Made by a program: the position numbers and the translations under genes. The notes under the pieces were generated by a model. It saw nothing but the letters and a program-made list of their open reading frames with translations. It was not told where the DNA came from and made no database searches. Of a stretch of DNA of 64,000 bases, positions 14,906 to 22,884 are shown in pieces. Numbering within the stretch: position 1 is the stretch's first letter; each line of letters begins with the position of its first letter. This DNA comes from a virus: the IMG/VR virus record IMGVR_UViG_3300045999_011735, positions 50,997 through 114,996 of that record; one strand, written 5' to 3'.

Positions 14906-15814
14906 AATTACCACTTGTGTTTGTATAGCGCTGTTGTCTAATAATCCCTTACTAACAACATAATCATGGTCAAACTTTACTTTACCAAAATCTTCCCAAA
15001 ACACATTCATGATGCGGTGGTCAACTGTAAATGGTCCTACTTCAAATTGATTTATTCCAATCATATGATAAATTGGTCCAAGTAAAAATTCATCATTAAT
15101 TACTCTAGAACCTTCATATAATCCTATTTGCTTTGTTTCGTATAAATGAACAACCATTTCATTCCAAATAGTAAACAACTTCATCATTTGTTCTTCACTT
15201 TCAAATATAAACAAACGAGCTGCGGCATCAGGAGTAAATACAATTTCATCTGTTGTTTCATAATTATACTTTTCCTTTAATATATTCCAAGTCAGTTCTA
15301 ATTGTGGGCAATGATTTTTAGTTGTACCATAAATTGCTACTGCATTGTATAGTTTGTTTTTGTAACTAAACATATGATTGAATGTTTTGCCTAACACATC
15401 CATTTCAACCATTCGTTTAAAACTAAAACAAGAATCAACACACATCATAGCAACATTTGTAATACCTAAACGTTGTGCTTGAATTAAATTAAAACGATAC
15501 ACAGAAAAAGAAAACTTACTACCTGCACCTAAATTCTGTGTGATGTAGTTATAATGTTCTTCTGCTGTCATTCCTGTATAGAATTTTTCATATGGTTCTA
15601 TCTCAGGATATTCACTATAAAAATCTTGTAGTTCATTAACTATTAAGTTTTTACGTGTGCATTGATTAAAGTATTCTTTGTTGTCTGTTAGAACAAGATA
15701 ATAGATGTTTTCATCATCTATACAATTATACTCTAGTTGGTACAAAGTTATTTCACGAAATGTTTCTCCACCACAAATGTAACCAATAGCTACTTTCTCA
15801 TTTAATTGACTCAT
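14903..15814 (-). CDS. Glycosyltransferase-like protein with altered DxD motif
   Basis: This is a 303-residue protein similar in layout to the GT-A-type protein at 56918-57979. It has GSKFSFSVYRFNLIQAQRLG followed by VAMMCVDSCF, where the relative has GKLFSYSLHRFSFPTIAKLG followed by VVFMDGDVKL. The metal-binding DGD is thus replaced by DSC. It may be an inactive or repurposed relative. It stands alone among small early-type genes, away from both glycan blocks, and is coupled to the gene at 15798 by a 17-base overlap. Confidence 0.6.
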   Translation of the reverse strand: MSQLNEKVAIGYICGGETFREITLYQLEYNCIDDENIYYLVLTDNKEYFNQCTRKNLIVNELQDFYSEYPEIEPYEKFYTGMTAEEHYNYITQNLGAGSKFSFSVYRFNLIQAQRLGITNVAMMCVDSCFSFKRMVEMDVLGKTFNHMFSYKNKLYNAVAIYGTTKNHCPQLELTWNILKEKYNYETTDEIVFTPDAAARLFIFESEEQMMKLFTIWNEMVVHLYETKQIGLYEGSRVINDEFLLGPIYHMIGINQFEVGPFTVDHRIMNVFWEDFGKVKFDHDYVVSKGLLDNSAIQTQVVI

Positions 15815-16187
15815 TGCTATCTTCTTCGTTTAATCGTTTTAATTCGTCTTTACCTTCTTCGCTCAATCCATAAAGTATTTCTCCAGTATCACTTATACTT
15901 ATCTCTAGTAATCCTTTATCACTTAAATCTTCTAACGCTTTGTCAACCATCATTTCTACTCCTAAACGATAAGCTTCATCCATTTCTTCATCACTCAACA
16001 TAAATGTTTCTTCTTTACCTATGATATAGTCTTGGTATTTTTCAACACACTTTTTCCTTATTTCAATACACCAGTATTCTACTATTAATGTATCTATTTC
16101 ATTAGTATCTTTAATTTCAAGTAAGCCTTGAATTAAAATATCTGCGTAGTCATCCCCGCTTTGTATATTGTAACCATCTAAACTCAT
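15798..16187 (-). CDS. Hypothetical acidic protein
   Basis: This is a 129-residue acidic protein. The C-terminal part (LEDLSDKGLLEISISDTGEI, then LYGLSEEGKDELKRL) reads like a small winged-helix unit, but confidence in that is low. It overlaps the start of the glycosyltransferase-like gene. Confidence 0.65.
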   Translation of the reverse strand: MSLDGYNIQSGDDYADILIQGLLEIKDTNEIDTLIVEYWCIEIRKKCVEKYQDYIIGKEETFMLSDEEMDEAYRLGVEMMVDKALEDLSDKGLLEISISDTGEILYGLSEEGKDELKRLNEEDSNESIK

Positions 16188-16306
16188 TGTAACTGTTTCT
16201 TATACATATGTTAATTCAAATGTATATAATTAATTGTTGCAAATACATTTTCCGTATCAATAGGAATGTATGCTGTGTGTTCATTTACTCTAAACATATT
16301 GTAAGT

Positions 16307-16576
16307 TTATGATTCTGGATTTGGTTTCTCGTTTGGGGCTGGTTTGTTATTTCCAACACCTAATCCTTCATATTTGAGGAGAGCATTTGCAACGTATAAT
16401 TGCACTTTGTGAAGATATTTCATCTGCTCAATTTCACTAATCATTTTAAGACGATCTGATTCTTTAATTTTGCTTTCTTGAAGATAGTCAAGACATATCT
16501 TCTTTGCTTCGTCTAAAGTTTTTGCTTCGAAAACTTGTGTTGCAATTTGGTCGAGTGTTGATACTAGGGGTTTCAT
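16307..16576 (-). CDS. Hypothetical helical protein
   Basis: This is an 89-residue helical protein with a Pro/Asn-rich end (NNKPAPNEKPNPES). No family is recognised. A 119-base gap with no visible gene follows it to the right. Confidence 0.65.
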   Translation of the reverse strand: MKPLVSTLDQIATQVFEAKTLDEAKKICLDYLQESKIKESDRLKMISEIEQMKYLHKVQLYVANALLKYEGLGVGNNKPAPNEKPNPES

Positions 16577-16626
16577 AACTTTTTAATTTAACCTCAATTT
16601 ACATTCTTAATTGGGTTTCTCCAAAT

Positions 16627-16791
16627 CTACTCTTCATACTTACTATCTAAATCAACAATATGGTTACTCCACCACTGTCTAAACTTGTTTGATTTAGGTT
16701 TATCTTCTAAGATACCTGATATGTACATTATAGAAATTATTACTCCAATAGAAAGAGCAAATAATATAATAAGTAATTTTAATATAAACAT
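16627..16791 (-). CDS. Small membrane protein
   Basis: This is a 54-residue protein with one membrane helix (LKLLIIL then FALSIGVIISIMYISG) and a charged tail with RQWWSNHIVDLDSKYEE. It ends in TAG. It lies seven bases after the next membrane gene, so the two are probably co-expressed. Confidence 0.6.
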   Translation of the reverse strand: MFILKLLIILFALSIGVIISIMYISGILEDKPKSNKFRQWWSNHIVDLDSKYEE

Positions 16792-16798
16792 AAATTGA

Positions 16799-17095
16799 TT
16801 ATTTTCTTTTTAGAAATAAATTAGCAATAAGTCCTATAACAACATATCCTATTTGTGTTACTAAATAACCCATATAGTATGTACTTGTATTACGTGGACC
16901 AATAATGTGATAAATTCCTATTATGTAAATAAGAAAAAATAGTATTTGAAATAAAAGTAAAAACTTTACTCTACCTTCAAAGCGATAATCGTCTTTTGTA
17001 TCCCAAAATAGTTTGACTATACCTGCAGTAGCAAAAACATAGAATAGGATAAATCCTAAACTTGATAACAATGATTTTAAATCTTTATAGTCCAT
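16799..17095 (-). CDS. Membrane protein with about three helices
   Basis: This is a 98-residue protein with hydrophobic segments SSLGFILFYVFATAGIV, LLLFQILFFLIYIIGIYHII and GYLVTQIGYVVIGLIANLFL, ending in KRK. No family is recognised. Together with the genes at 16627 and 17125 it forms a small membrane-protein cluster. Confidence 0.7.
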   Translation of the reverse strand: MDYKDLKSLLSSLGFILFYVFATAGIVKLFWDTKDDYRFEGRVKFLLLFQILFFLIYIIGIYHIIGPRNTSTYYMGYLVTQIGYVVIGLIANLFLKRK

Positions 17096-17107
17096 AACCT
17101 TTTATTT

Positions 17108-17136
17108 TGAATATACAACCTTTTTTATGGTTTCAA
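17108..17136 (-). promoter_or_regulatory. Early-type promoter
   Basis: The minus strand reads TTTGAAACC, 13 bases, then TATATTCA before the gene at 17095. It overlaps the 3' end of the gene at 17125. Confidence 0.55.
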
Positions 17137-17361
17137 ATCTTCTTTTTCTACTTCTATAGACATATCAGTATCATCAATTATACCTTTCTCGTGTAATTTT
17201 TTAGCCATAACAAAACTAGTTACAGTATGTACAAACTGGTTGCTTCTGAGTTGGATTAATTCTTTTTCTACTTTGTTTAGCTTATACATGCAAATAAGAA
17301 AACCAAAAGTACTAACAACGTTATATGCTGTTTGTAAGTCAAATTGTAGAGTCATTGTCAT
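17125..17361 (-). CDS. Small membrane-anchored protein
   Basis: This is a 78-residue protein with a membrane segment near the N-terminus (TAYNVVSTFGFLICMY) followed by a helical soluble part. No family is recognised. It overlaps the gene at 17339 by 23 bases. Confidence 0.65.
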   Translation of the reverse strand: MTMTLQFDLQTAYNVVSTFGFLICMYKLNKVEKELIQLRSNQFVHTVTSFVMAKKLHEKGIIDDTDMSIEVEKEDLKP

Positions 17362-17515
17362 TGTTTTTTAGAAATGAAGGTTTTGTCCATTCTACTTGAT
17401 CAATAGTTGTATCTGGTTCTACTTCAATCCAAGCAGGAACAATATATTTCTTTTGGTCAGTTGGGCTAATAAAGAATGTGGGTGGCAAAACACCTTCGTA
17501 CTTATATTTTTTCAT
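17339..17515 (-). CDS. Hypothetical protein
   Basis: This is a 58-residue protein (PPTFFISPTDQKKYIVPAWI). The frame is open further upstream, but the ATG at 17515 has the standard GGTT leader, so I take it as the start. No family is recognised. Confidence 0.6.
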   Translation of the reverse strand: MKKYKYEGVLPPTFFISPTDQKKYIVPAWIEVEPDTTIDQVEWTKPSFLKNNDNDSTI

Positions 17516-17531
17516 AACCATTTGTTTTGAA

Positions 17532-17777
17532 TCAGTATTCATCATCATATTCCCCTTCATCATAGAAGTTATTCAAATCCTTCAATGATAAAATACCTTC
17601 ACCCTCACTAATCAAATTGTAAATAATACCTTCATCTTCATTTTCCATAGAATAATCAATCAATGAATCTATGTCGTTTACTCCTAATTCTTCATATGCT
17701 TCATCTAAGATATTTAACCACATATCATCATTACTCAATTGATCATGTAATTCTAATAGTTGATCATAAATGTTCAT
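17532..17777 (-). CDS. Hypothetical acidic protein
   Basis: This is an 81-residue, very acidic protein with a helical N-terminus and an end DEGEYDDEY. No family is recognised. Strong negative charge would suit a DNA mimic, but that is only a guess. Confidence 0.65.
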   Translation of the reverse strand: MNIYDQLLELHDQLSNDDMWLNILDEAYEELGVNDIDSLIDYSMENEDEGIIYNLISEGEGILSLKDLNNFYDEGEYDDEY

Positions 17778-17813
17778 TGTTATCTTAATTTTAAATAAAT
17801 ATACTAAACTAAT

Positions 17814-18266
17814 TTATTCCCCAAATACCCAACTACATTCTGCAAAAGCTTTATTTGTATTTTGTTTAGCAAAATCTTCGGCTTGAATTTCATAGGGGTT
17901 CTTCCAATAACCAAATTTTTCTGTATAGTAAAAATATAACTTCATATTTTGAGTATAATGACAATACTCATGTAATAATGAAGCTGTTAATGATTTTATT
18001 GTTTTGTTTCGTTTTAAATGTATTGTTATTAAATTATCTTCTTTAACCCAATCAGCCATATTATCATAATTCTTAGTATTGCGTCTTAAAACATAAACAC
18101 CTGGTTTGCGTTTTGGTGCTTTATACCTGTATATTTTGAATTTGATTTTTTTATGATAAGGGGTATGATACTCCTTATGTAATAGGTTAAGTACTTCTTT
18201 AATATAAGCCAATAATACTTTTCGAGATAAGTTTCGAGTACGAGTATATAGGGATATATTGCTCAT
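17814..18266 (-). CDS. SprT-like zinc metalloprotease
   Basis: This 150-residue protein has the zinc protease motif HEYCH at 99-103, followed by NPYEIQAEDFA with Glu126 and Glu130 as candidate third ligand. The fold order (N-terminal helices, beta strands, HExxH helix) fits SprT/WSS1-type minigluzincins, which in cells cleave DNA-bound or DNA-crosslinked proteins. The N-terminus is rich in Lys and Arg. Phage versions might act on host chromatin proteins or in phage DNA repair; that is inference. Confidence 0.7.
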   Translation of the reverse strand: MSNISLYTRTRNLSRKVLLAYIKEVLNLLHKEYHTPYHKKIKFKIYRYKAPKRKPGVYVLRRNTKNYDNMADWVKEDNLITIHLKRNKTIKSLTASLLHEYCHYTQNMKLYFYYTEKFGYWKNPYEIQAEDFAKQNTNKAFAECSWVFGE

Positions 18267-18350
18267 AGAAGAGGGGGATTTCGTATCTAAATATACGACT
18301 GAAATCTCACCCTTCCAAAAATGTAAAAGAACTTTTTAAATCGTTATGTT

Positions 18351-18494
18351 CTAGTTCTGTTCTGTTTTTAGCTCGTTATATTCCTCTTCATCATGTTGCT
18401 GTTTCAACCATTCTTCATAACGATAATCAGCATCAATTGTATCAGGCCATAAATCAGCATATCTATCTGTTATCAATTCTTTAATTTTACTCAT
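18351..18494 (-). CDS. Short acidic hypothetical protein
   Basis: This is a 47-residue protein (LWPDTIDADYRYEEWLKQQH) that ends in TAG. It starts one base after the stop of the gene at 18496. No family is recognised. Confidence 0.55.
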   Translation of the reverse strand: MSKIKELITDRYADLWPDTIDADYRYEEWLKQQHDEEEYNELKTEQN

Positions 18495-18495
18495 A

Positions 18496-18720
18496 TTATT
18501 CTCCAATTGTAACGTCAAAACGAATGTGAGCTAATACTAATTTTTCTTTACCTAATTCAAAGACTTTGATTTGCTCAATCTCGTCTCCTTCCAGTTCCTC
18601 GATATCAATATATTCTTGAATTGCTTCGATAACTTGCTCGCGAGTTCCTGTTGCAATAAATTCATTTTGATAATCATCAAAAGCGATGTAATTGGGTGGG
18701 AGTGTTTTTTTCTTTGACAT
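18496..18720 (-). CDS. Hypothetical acidic protein
   Basis: This is a 74-residue protein with YQNEFIATGTREQVIEAIQE and a beta-strand C-terminus (LVLAHIRFDVTIGE). No family is recognised. Confidence 0.65.
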   Translation of the reverse strand: MSKKKTLPPNYIAFDDYQNEFIATGTREQVIEAIQEYIDIEELEGDEIEQIKVFELGKEKLVLAHIRFDVTIGE

Positions 18721-18755
18721 AACTTTTATTTTTTGTTTACAATAAATTTAAAAAT

Positions 18756-18779
18756 GGGAGCTTGGTTTCCCAAGCTCCC
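18756..18779 (-). terminator. Hairpin terminator after the DUF932 gene
   Basis: A ten-bp stem GGGAGCTTGG/CCAAGCTCCC with a four-base loop is followed on the minus strand by ATTTTTAAATTT. Confidence 0.8.
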
Positions 18780-18795
18780 GGTAACAACACAACTA

Positions 18796-19587
18796 TTAAC
18801 TGGCAAATCCTTCAGCCAACTGCCATAACTCACCATTGAATTGCATGTCAGCTGTAAAATTCTTAAGTGCTCTTACTTTACGTGTTTTCTTCCCATTATT
18901 GTAACTAAGACCACCATTAACTAATTTTTCCTGAATACGATTAAATACTGTCCATAAATTGGATCCTTTATCTTGATCACGTTCAGCAGCTACTAGTTCT
19001 ACTAGTTCAACTGATGTTTTCTTTCCTTTCCAACGCAGTGCAACTGCTTTAGTTGCAAATTCTTCTATTTGTGCTTCAGATAGTTCTGTACTTCTGAATG
19101 TATTAATTTTTTGAACCAATTTAGGTAATGTGTCAATCATATTGCGAACTTGCTCACGCAATGCCTCAAATGTATATCCCATGTGACGAATAGATACATT
19201 ACTAAATTCAGAATCAGCAATTACAAGTCCATTTGAACAAACTAAACGATACAATCCAACTCTCAAATGAAATGCATTTTTTCCATCATGACTATTAGTC
19301 AATAGCAATTCAGGAAATACATCATCACCATCATTTCCTTTAATCATAATGTTTTGATTTTGGAAACGAATAATGTGTTTTTGGTAACCTTTACCCTTAC
19401 GTGCTCTAACTTCTTGAGCACTCACTGGTGTCCAACCTAATTCAATCATGTCTTCAATTACTTGAGACGTTGGAATGTGAGTGTAGTTGTTTGATACATT
19501 AGGTGCTGATGCAAGTGTAAATGCACTTGAACACACATCTTGGATGTCTTGCAAACTCATTGGTTCGCGTTTGTTTGTAATTGTCAT
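18796..19587 (-). CDS. DUF932 (phage/plasmid-type) protein
   Basis: This is a 263-residue protein with the DUF932 pattern: LRVGLYRLVCSNGLV around residue 110, FSNVSIRH after it, and a C-terminal LWTVFNRIQEKLVNGG. DUF932 proteins are common on phages, plasmids and integrative elements; their function is unknown, though some links to DNA metabolism or anti-defence have been proposed. Full length. It has its own promoter and terminator, so it is a free-standing early-type unit. Confidence 0.8.
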   Translation of the reverse strand: MTITNKREPMSLQDIQDVCSSAFTLASAPNVSNNYTHIPTSQVIEDMIELGWTPVSAQEVRARKGKGYQKHIIRFQNQNIMIKGNDGDDVFPELLLTNSHDGKNAFHLRVGLYRLVCSNGLVIADSEFSNVSIRHMGYTFEALREQVRNMIDTLPKLVQKINTFRSTELSEAQIEEFATKAVALRWKGKKTSVELVELVAAERDQDKGSNLWTVFNRIQEKLVNGGLSYNNGKKTRKVRALKNFTADMQFNGELWQLAEGFAS

Positions 19588-19600
19588 AACCTTTTTATTT

Positions 19601-19631
19601 TAAATGTACAATTAAATAAACGGGTTTCCAA
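19601..19631 (-). promoter_or_regulatory. Early-type promoter of the DUF932 gene
   Basis: The minus strand reads CTTGGAAACC, 14 bases, then TACATTTA, just before the leader at 19587. Confidence 0.65.
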
Positions 19632-20310
19632 GTTTTTTCCATTCATAATACTTTTCTATTGATGTTGGTCCTTGATCTCCATCTATATTATCGTATCTAT
19701 CTAATAAATAATAATCATTCATCCCACATCCCGAATAACATTCATTTTCATCTATGAAATGTATATTTTCTTCTCCTATTCTTTTCTTTAAAGGTAAATA
19801 TACTTGATCATGGAAGTGACCTTTGTTGGTTGGATTAGTGGGGTCTAGAAATGATTCTTTAAAGGTGCTTAACATATGTTTAGGAAACACATACAAATTA
19901 TCACAGGTAAAACCTCTTCCATCGTAAAAGTGGTTTTTTTCTCTAAATAAAAAGTTAAATTTGTTGTAGTCTATATTTAAAGAAGATAATGAATTAAAAA
20001 ATATAATATCAAATCTAGTAATTATCACTAAGTCCAAATCTTCATTTTCCATTACATTTACTAAATATATTAATTTATTTAATATACGAAATTCAGTATG
20101 TATAAAAGGAACAAGTTTAGTATCTACATATTTCTTAGGATTGTAAAAATCAAGCAGTTCTTGAGTTATATCTTCTGTTGATAAGTAGAGATTAACTTCA
20201 TGACCTGACCAACAGTTAATTACTTTATTTTTTATTTCATCTTTAGTTCGTCTCCAATCTCTATTTCTAAAACCAGATGATAATCCTACTAGTCCAATTC
20301 CTATTTTCAT
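19612..20310 (-). CDS. Glycosyltransferase-like protein
   Basis: This is a 232-residue protein with a GT-A-like layout: an N-terminal strand MKIGIGLVGLSSGFRNRDW, then DLDLVIITRFDIIFF, where RFD may take the DxD position, and a late FHDQVYLPL segment. No exact family is recognised. It sits apart from the main glycan blocks, next to a MazG-like gene. Confidence 0.55.
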   Translation of the reverse strand: MKIGIGLVGLSSGFRNRDWRRTKDEIKNKVINCWSGHEVNLYLSTEDITQELLDFYNPKKYVDTKLVPFIHTEFRILNKLIYLVNVMENEDLDLVIITRFDIIFFNSLSSLNIDYNKFNFLFREKNHFYDGRGFTCDNLYVFPKHMLSTFKESFLDPTNPTNKGHFHDQVYLPLKKRIGEENIHFIDENECYSGCGMNDYYLLDRYDNIDGDQGPTSIEKYYEWKKLGNPFI

Positions 20311-20313
20311 CTA

Positions 20314-20511
20314 TTATTTGTTCTTATTTTCCCTAATTATCCTAAGTGCTTTATTTAAATATAAAATAGCATCCATATGTTCCTCTAAAGCATGTTGTAA
20401 ATAATCTTCTAAATCTAGATCAGTACGATCTAAATCTACACCATATTTTTCTTTACCTTTTGTTGCTCTGTACTCGAATTTTTCAATTATTTCTTTTACT
20501 ATACTATCCAT
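20314..20511 (-). CDS. MazG-like nucleotide pyrophosphohydrolase fragment-type protein
   Basis: This is a 65-residue protein with RATKGKEKYGVDLDRTDL and YLQHALEEHMDAILYL. The latter is an EExxD-type helix like the metal-binding helix of small MazG-like phage enzymes, which hydrolyse nucleoside triphosphates. It is much shorter than full MazG but of normal size for this phage group. Activity is not certain. Confidence 0.6.
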   Translation of the reverse strand: MDSIVKEIIEKFEYRATKGKEKYGVDLDRTDLDLEDYLQHALEEHMDAILYLNKALRIIRENKNK

Positions 20512-20539
20512 AGGTTTAATTTATATAAAGGTAAGAAAA

Positions 20540-20561
20540 GGAGTTTGGTTATCCAAACTCC
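20540..20561 (-). terminator. Hairpin terminator
   Basis: A nine-bp stem GGAGTTTGG/CCAAACTCC with a four-base loop is followed on the minus strand by TTTTCTTACCTTT. Confidence 0.75.
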
Positions 20562-20583
20562 ATTTTCTACTTGCATGGGTGGG

Positions 20584-20790
20584 TCAATATTTTACAAACT
20601 TACTAAATGCCATTTTTTCACCTTCTGTTCTAGGTTTTGATTCAATTCTTACATTTACCTGTGGTTTACGTCCCCTTGGTTTTGATTGTTTTTCTTCAGG
20701 TTCTTCCCATCTCCAATTAGCTACTTTTTTACGAAATGCTACTCTAGCTCTCTCTAAACTACCATTGTCCTTAGGATAAACAGGCATCAT
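20584..20790 (-). CDS. Basic protein with AT-hook-like motif
   Basis: This is a 68-residue basic protein with a KPRGRKP motif (residues 37-43), an AT-hook core, and Trp-rich VANWRWEEPEE before it. It may bind AT-rich DNA. Its start overlaps the stop of the gene at 20787. Confidence 0.6.
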   Translation of the reverse strand: MMPVYPKDNGSLERARVAFRKKVANWRWEEPEEKQSKPRGRKPQVNVRIESKPRTEGEKMAFSKFVKY

Positions 20791-20978
20791 ATAAATTCAA
20801 TTAATAGTTCACCATGATACATTCTTTGTAAAGCATCTAATTTACACATGTGATCAAATGGTTTGGCTTCATTTATGTTGAGTGACCATTGAGGTACACC
20901 ACCATACTTTAAACCAGTAAAAAATCCATATTCACTAAATATAACAAATTCTTTTGAGACTCCCTTTTTACTTTTCAT
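20787..20978 (-). CDS. Hypothetical protein
   Basis: This is a 63-residue protein with VIFSEYGFFTGLKYGGVPQW and LDALQRMYHGELLIEFI. No family is recognised. It overlaps both neighbours by four bases, so the genes at 20584-21860 form one translation-coupled run. Confidence 0.65.
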   Translation of the reverse strand: MKSKKGVSKEFVIFSEYGFFTGLKYGGVPQWSLNINEAKPFDHMCKLDALQRMYHGELLIEFI

Positions 20979-21595
20979 TGCTCTGGTACTAATCTGTTTA
21001 ATTCTTCTTTTAGTGAATCTATAGTGTAACCACTATGAAACTTAGTGCTAGGATCCAATCTTTTAATTTGTTCTGCTAAGTCCTCTTTATGTCCTTCCCT
21101 GTAGAACTTATCTTCAATGGCATCAGCTAGATCATTCATTTGCTCGCTACCCCAAACTGATATTCTTAGATCATACCATTCCCATTTGGTTTTATAGTCT
21201 ACGAGTGTGTAGCCTTTAGTTATTTTTCTTTTAAGATTACTTAAAGATCTATTCCTTACTCTTACTATAGAGTTATCATCACCAAATAGATGTAGAAAAC
21301 GTAATACAAATCTAGGACACCACCAAGGTCTTGCTTTGTAGTCCATAAATATAACAAGTGGTTCCATTGCTTTAAATATTGAATCATTTTCTTTCCAAGG
21401 TACTGAACCTAGATATCCATACTTCTCGTGGAAAGTTTTAGGAAAGAATACAGCTCTAACGTCATCCCAATTAACGTCTCTAGTATGAATCATTCCTTTT
21501 TTTCTACCTTTCCAAAAGGGAAGACTCTTTAGAAAATCGATTGTCCTCTCTTTGAAAGGCTTTGGTGTATAGAATTTACTCTTTTTCAAAGTCAC
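20975..21595 (-). CDS. Hypothetical basic protein
   Basis: This is a 206-residue basic protein with aromatic-rich segments (YKARPWWCPRFVLRFLHLFG) and a C-terminal helical part. No family is recognised. It overlaps the next gene by 20 bases. Confidence 0.65.
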   Translation of the reverse strand: MTLKKSKFYTPKPFKERTIDFLKSLPFWKGRKKGMIHTRDVNWDDVRAVFFPKTFHEKYGYLGSVPWKENDSIFKAMEPLVIFMDYKARPWWCPRFVLRFLHLFGDDNSIVRVRNRSLSNLKRKITKGYTLVDYKTKWEWYDLRISVWGSEQMNDLADAIEDKFYREGHKEDLAEQIKRLDPSTKFHSGYTIDSLKEELNRLVPEQ

Positions 21596-21860
21596 TAAAT
21601 TTAAGTCCCCACATTAACGAACACATTGCTGCTTCTCGTTTTGCTATTTTAGAGAACATTTTACAATCTTTTTTAAAATATTCTATCATCCATTTTTGCC
21701 ATTCATCATTTTGAGCTACAGTCATTGTCCATTCCTGATACCAAGCATCTTTACGTCCTACTACTTGCTCATAAGTAACGTCATGTCCTGCGATTTCAAA
21801 CATTTTATTAATTATTGTTTGCACTATTTCTTCCTTTGATGGTCTTTTTTTTCGTGCCAT
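21576..21860 (-). CDS. Hypothetical protein
   Basis: This is a 94-residue protein with a basic N-terminus (MARKKRPSKEEIVQTI) and EWQKWMIEYFKKDCKMFSK. Similar Trp/Lys-rich helices occur in small phage proteins of unknown role. Confidence 0.65.
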   Translation of the reverse strand: MARKKRPSKEEIVQTIINKMFEIAGHDVTYEQVVGRKDAWYQEWTMTVAQNDEWQKWMIEYFKKDCKMFSKIAKREAAMCSLMWGLKFSDFEKE

Positions 21861-21861
21861 A

Positions 21862-22599
21862 TTATCTTACTTTACCTGTTGTAATAACATTATCATTAAT
21901 GATAAGATATTCTCCACTGGTTTCCAAAGTATCTATAAAGAAATATTTTAATCCGTTTGTTTTGCCATGAATATCTATTTGGTTTTGTGCTGTATGTCCT
22001 GCTATTTGAATTATTTCTTTGCGTAATGTATTTCTATTAGCTGATTTTAGTGAGCGGGGTCTAATCCAGATTGGTGATTGTTCTTCATTATCACCATATG
22101 GATCTAAATAACTTATATTAGTGGCACTTCCAAAACTAAATGTTAATGGTTTATATTTAAATAATTCATTTAAATCATCAACTATAGTTTCTGTTTTCCA
22201 TCCATTAGTTCCAAATACACTATCCATAAATTTACTACTAACACCAGCATGGCTAAATAGAAAATCATCAAATTGATATGCCATTTGTAAATGTTCTCTA
22301 TTAGCATCTAATACAGGACGAATTTGATAACTAAACATTGCTTGATAACCAGATGTGCCTGTATCACCTACTTCAGGGAAATAATGATGATCGTGATTAC
22401 CAATCAACATTATAACTTCCTTACCACTTGTTTTTTTATACTCAATGATATCAAGGAAATTATTTAATTGTTCTTCTCCCTTAATGTTAAATGAATCGAA
22501 ATAGTCACCAATGAATATAACCCTATCAGGATTATCTTGATGTACTGCTAATTTCCAGTTAGAGCGGCCATGTGTATCACCTAACACTATTGTTTTCAT
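21862..22599 (-). CDS. PPP-family metallophosphatase
   Basis: This is a 245-residue protein with the full metallophosphoesterase signature: GDTHG near residue 8, GDYFD around 31, GNHDHH around 67, FLFSHAGVS around 115 and IAGHTAQNQ around 200. This fits PPP-type Ser/Thr or diadenosine-tetraphosphate phosphatases (PrpE/ApaH group) rather than nucleases. It may reverse host phosphorylation or degrade signalling nucleotides. Confidence 0.85.
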   Translation of the reverse strand: MKTIVLGDTHGRSNWKLAVHQDNPDRVIFIGDYFDSFNIKGEEQLNNFLDIIEYKKTSGKEVIMLIGNHDHHYFPEVGDTGTSGYQAMFSYQIRPVLDANREHLQMAYQFDDFLFSHAGVSSKFMDSVFGTNGWKTETIVDDLNELFKYKPLTFSFGSATNISYLDPYGDNEEQSPIWIRPRSLKSANRNTLRKEIIQIAGHTAQNQIDIHGKTNGLKYFFIDTLETSGEYLIINDNVITTGKVR

Positions 22600-22627
22600 A
22601 ACCTTAATTTAATTAATTAGTTTGAGT

Positions 22628-22864
22628 TTACCAAACTTTCCACCAAGGCTTTTTAGGTGGTGGTGGAGGTGTTTGCTTTGGATCTGTTACTTTAAGAACA
22701 CGGTCCAAGAATAAGGAAGCGTTTTTATGTATTATGTGTTTATTCTGTTCATTTAAACCAGATATGTTTATATTGATTTGAACAGGAACTTGAACCTTAG
22801 ATGCTTCAAACGTAGTTTGAATTATAAAGTATTCTTTACCATTTCGTGTAACAAAGTGCATCAT
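22628..22864 (-). CDS. Hypothetical protein with Pro-rich tail
   Basis: This is a 78-residue protein with a beta-rich body (YFIIQTTFEASKVQVPVQIN) and the C-terminus PPPPPKKPWWKVW. The Pro-rich, Trp-ending tail may bind a partner protein. No family is recognised. Confidence 0.6.
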   Translation of the reverse strand: MMHFVTRNGKEYFIIQTTFEASKVQVPVQININISGLNEQNKHIIHKNASLFLDRVLKVTDPKQTPPPPPKKPWWKVW

Positions 22865-22884
22865 ATTAATAAATATAACACTTT

